From an uncultured Chlamydiae bacterium (GTDB lineage: Bacteria > Chlamydiota > Chlamydiia > Chlamydiales > SM23-39): 7,308 nucleotides of DNA. This document shows positions 5,967-7,308 of this stretch, piece after piece. Each line of letters opens with the position of its first letter. Positions within the stretch are counted from its first letter, which is position 1. The notes below the pieces were generated by a model. It made no database searches. It saw only the letters and a program-made list of their open reading frames with translations, and was not told the DNA's origin. Location of the stretch: positions 1 to 7,308 of the forward strand of contig CAIVVG010000154.1 of the NCBI GenBank assembly GCA_903909295.1, read 5' to 3'. The position numbers were made by a program, and so were the translations under genes.

Positions 5967-6823
5967 TCGATGTTCTGTATTTGTTCGCGCATTTTTTCTA
6001 GTTCACTTTTCATTTCCACCACCCGTGTCTCAGGGCATTTTGAACCAATCGTATTGATTTCTCGGCCCATCTCCTGGACTAAAAAATCCATCTTTCGACC
6101 GACCGAGGCCTCTTTTGTTTGCAACAGTCCTTTCAGCTGTGAAAAATGGGAGCGGAGACGGGTAATTTCTTCAGTGATGTCAACTCGCTCTGCAAAGAGG
6201 GCCACTTCTCGAATAAGCCGCTCGTCCAAAGCCGTATCTGCAGGGAGCACCTCAGCCATCCGTTCGGCTAGTTTTTGCCTCATCTTCGCCACGACAGTGG
6301 GAGCCAGTTTGTCGACTTCTGTCAGCTCGTGTTCAAGAACCTGGAGCCTTTGTAGAAGGTCTCTGGCGAGCGCTTTTCCCTCTACTCGCCTCATCTCAAC
6401 TAAGGCTTTAAGGGCCTCTTCAACGGAATGGCGCAGTGCGGGGAGCGCCTCATCGGCAGAATGATTTTCCGCTTCGGGGAGCTGGGAGACCAAGAAAGGG
6501 AGATCTACGGAGCGAGTGTCGAGACCGATCTGAGATGCCAGACGATCCCACCCTTTTTTGAGCCCTTGAAGGGTCTCTAAATCGGGCAGAAAGCTCTCTA
6601 CTGCTTTTGCGTTGGGGGCCAGCGAGATACGAACAGAAATAGAGCCGCGGGCCAATGTCTCGCCGACCCACTTACGCACCTCATGCTCGAATCGGCCCCA
6701 TTCTCTGGGGAGGGCCACAGACACTTCGAGGTATTTGCGATTGACAGATTGGATTTCTACGACAAGCCTTCCAAACGGGGTATCTGCAACAGCCCGTCCA
6801 AATCCAGTCATACTGGAGAGCAT
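5963..6823 (-). CDS. yicC: YicC/YloC family endoribonuclease
   Basis: The 286-residue protein starts MLSSMTGFGRA, the family hallmark (usually M-x-S-MTGF-x-R), followed by VEIQSVNRKYLEV, also typical. The C-terminal DUF1732 region includes ERVDITEEITRLRSHFSQ near 208-225 and FLVQEMGREINTIGSK near 243-258, then a charged helix. Members are reported to be metal-dependent endoribonucleases acting on RNA, some on small regulatory RNAs. The start at 6823 was chosen over an in-frame TTG at 6829 and an ATG at 6811. AAAAGG (6830-6835) lies 6 bases before 6823, and most homologues carry a few residues before MTGF. The stop overlaps gmk by 4 bases. The gene is not, as I recall, at this position in C. 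trachomatis, but yicC-gmk linkage is common elsewhere. Its leader now carries a MITE about 60 bases upstream. Confidence 0.93.
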   Translation of the reverse strand: MLSSMTGFGRAVADTPFGRLVVEIQSVNRKYLEVSVALPREWGRFEHEVRKWVGETLARGSISVRISLAPNAKAVESFLPDLETLQGLKKGWDRLASQIGLDTRSVDLPFLVSQLPEAENHSADEALPALRHSVEEALKALVEMRRVEGKALARDLLQRLQVLEHELTEVDKLAPTVVAKMRQKLAERMAEVLPADTALDERLIREVALFAERVDITEEITRLRSHFSQLKGLLQTKEASVGRKMDFLVQEMGREINTIGSKCPETRVVEMKSELEKMREQIQNIE

Positions 6824-6829
6824 AAACAA

Positions 6830-6835
6830 CCTTTT
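6830..6835 (-). promoter_or_regulatory. Ribosome-binding site deciding the yicC start
   Basis: AAAAGG on the minus strand ends 6 bases before the ATG at 6823. It fits that start and would abut the alternative TTG at 6829 with no spacer, so 6823 is preferred. Confidence 0.55.
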
Positions 6836-6849
6836 CGGTTTATGTTATG

Positions 6850-6884
6850 TTAAGAAGAGTTCCTCGTCAAGGACGAAATAGGTT
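6850..6884 (-). pseudogene. Detached ancestral 3' end of rnhB
   Basis: If the element at 6888-6997 and one TAA duplication are removed, the rnhB frame reads straight through into these bases as HRRTFKPISSLTRNSS and a TAA stop at 6850-6852. The F-x-P-(I/V) after HRR is a common ending of RNase HII proteins, which supports the reconstruction. In the present arrangement these bases are untranslated leader between the element and yicC. The ancestral stop was 26 bases before the yicC ATG. Confidence 0.75.
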
Positions 6885-6887
6885 TAA

Positions 6888-6997
6888 GAGGGTGTTCTAT
6901 AAAAAATATTTCATCGAGTTTTTGGATTATTTTGGCCTCTTTTCGACTTCAAATATGGGGGGCAATATCGATCAAAATTTTTTTACAGAACACCCTC
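6888..6997 (+). mobile_element. 110-base MITE related to the insertion sequence at 1-95
   Basis: The element begins GAGGGTGTTCT and ends AGAACACCCTC. The inverted repeats continue imperfectly to about 31 bases (AT-rich, with TAAAAAA and ATCGA shared). Direct repeats TAA lie on both sides (6885-6887 and 6998-7000), a three-base TNA duplication as in IS1031-type IS5 elements. Its first 84 bases equal the end of the longer copy at 1-95 with one mismatch. The last 26 bases supply the opposite terminus, so it looks like an internal deletion derivative joined at 6971/6972. It encodes no transposase and would depend on a full-length relative. It sits inside the 3' end of rnhB and adds that frame's last codons and stop. 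The near identity of the two copies suggests recent activity. Confidence 0.9.
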
Positions 6998-7308
6998 TAA
7001 AGGTGCGGCGGTGGATGGCGCAGGGGCCATGTTCGGTGAGTGCGGCGAGGTGCTCTGCCGTGCCATACCCTTTGTGCTTGGCAAAGCCGTATTGGGGGTA
7101 TTGGTGGTGATACTGCTCCATGAGTCGGTCTCGGGTCACTTTGGCCAAAACGGAGGCCGCTGCGATCGAGACTGAGAGAGCATCCCCTCCGATGAGGGTC
7201 TCTTGTGGGAGAGAAGCGCCTGGGAGGCACAAAGAGTTAGTGAGACAGTCGCTGATTCATCTCTATCAATTGGATGGCAAGAAAAATGGCATGGATCAGT
7301 GGCGGTCG
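6972..7308 (-). pseudogene. rnhB: Ribonuclease HII, C-terminal part, apparently decayed and ending in a MITE
   Basis: RNase HII removes ribonucleotides from DNA and RNA of RNA-DNA hybrids. From 7232 to 6998 the minus strand encodes clear RNase HII sequence: IGGDALSVSIAAASVLAKV, TRDRLMEQYHHQYPQYGFAKHKGYGT and HGPCAIHRRTF. The last codons (GCSVKKF and the TGA at 6972-6974) come from the inserted MITE. Upstream the frame closes: 7308-7237 reads in another frame as RPPLIHAIFLAIQLIEMNQ and RLSH, ending at TAA 7237-7239. This is a divergent version of the family's NIL-x-AT-x-x-AM helix. The Asp-Gly expected between the halves, which carries a catalytic Asp, is missing; a deletion of 3n+2 bases near 7228-7236 would explain this. 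The gene is probably inactive. Sequencing error is the alternative, since the rest lies beyond the window. Chlamydiae usually have a second RNase H-type gene, so loss may be tolerated. Confidence 0.7.

Noticed and set aside
5634..6464. Rightward 276-codon open frame across gmk and yicC
   Set aside because: It lies opposite two well-supported genes, and its Ser/Arg-rich composition is typical of an antisense shadow.
6823..6829. TTG at 6829 as the yicC start
   Set aside because: It would place the AAAAGG site directly against the start codon and add residues not usual for the family.
6847..7110. Rightward open frame crossing the MITE and the rnhB end
   Set aside because: It is open by chance through the element and then runs antisense to rnhB. 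The part inside the element matches the frame read from the integrase into the copy at 1-95, but no start or function is evident.
1..7308. CRISPR arrays, toxin-antitoxin pairs, defence genes, riboswitches
   Set aside because: I looked for spaced repeats, small paired genes and known leader structures and found none; all repeats seen are inverted or belong to the two mobile-element copies.

Overview
The window looks like chromosome of a member of the Chlamydiota outside the genus Chlamydia (an environmental or amoeba-associated lineage). The main reason is gene order: rnhB, gmk, a tiny gene, metG and a convergent recD-type helicase gene lie in the order I recall for Chlamydia trachomatis CT029 to CT033. 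Here yicC is placed between rnhB and gmk. The species cannot be named from the sequence alone.

Layout, left to right. (a) 1-698 is accessory DNA. A leftward tyrosine-recombinase (integrase) gene starts at 463 and is cut after about 123 codons by one end of an IS5-like insertion sequence (1-95). (b) 699-770 is a leftward tRNA-Asn(GTT). Its 3' end faces the integrase, the usual arrangement at the edge of a tRNA-integrated genomic island. (c) 851-3037 is a complete rightward RecD2-type helicase gene. (d) 3030-5000 is metG, leftward, overlapping the helicase gene tail to tail by 8 bases. (e) 4982-5161 is a 59-codon leftward gene that resembles the RNA polymerase omega subunit and overlaps the metG start. 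(f) 5226-5387 is a roughly 160-base imperfect palindrome that takes in the last codons of gmk. (g) gmk (5376-5966) and yicC (5963-6823) overlap by ATGA. (h) 6888-6997 is a 110-base internally deleted relative (MITE) of the element at 1-95, flanked by TAA duplications and inserted into the 3' end of rnhB. (i) 6972-7308 is the end of rnhB, which appears degraded: it has an in-frame stop, a frameshift, loss of a catalytic Asp-Gly, and a tail replaced by the mobile element.

The leftward cluster rnhB-yicC-gmk-omega-metG has overlapping or closely spaced genes and probably forms one operon for RNA removal and processing, nucleotide metabolism, transcription and translation. Mobile DNA is the theme of the unusual findings. 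The same element family disrupts the integrase and rewrites the end of rnhB, and a separate palindrome sits inside the operon. I found no CRISPR array, toxin-antitoxin pair or defence locus. The items most worth a second look are the omega-like gene, the IS/MITE pair with its reconstructable insertion site, and the large palindrome.
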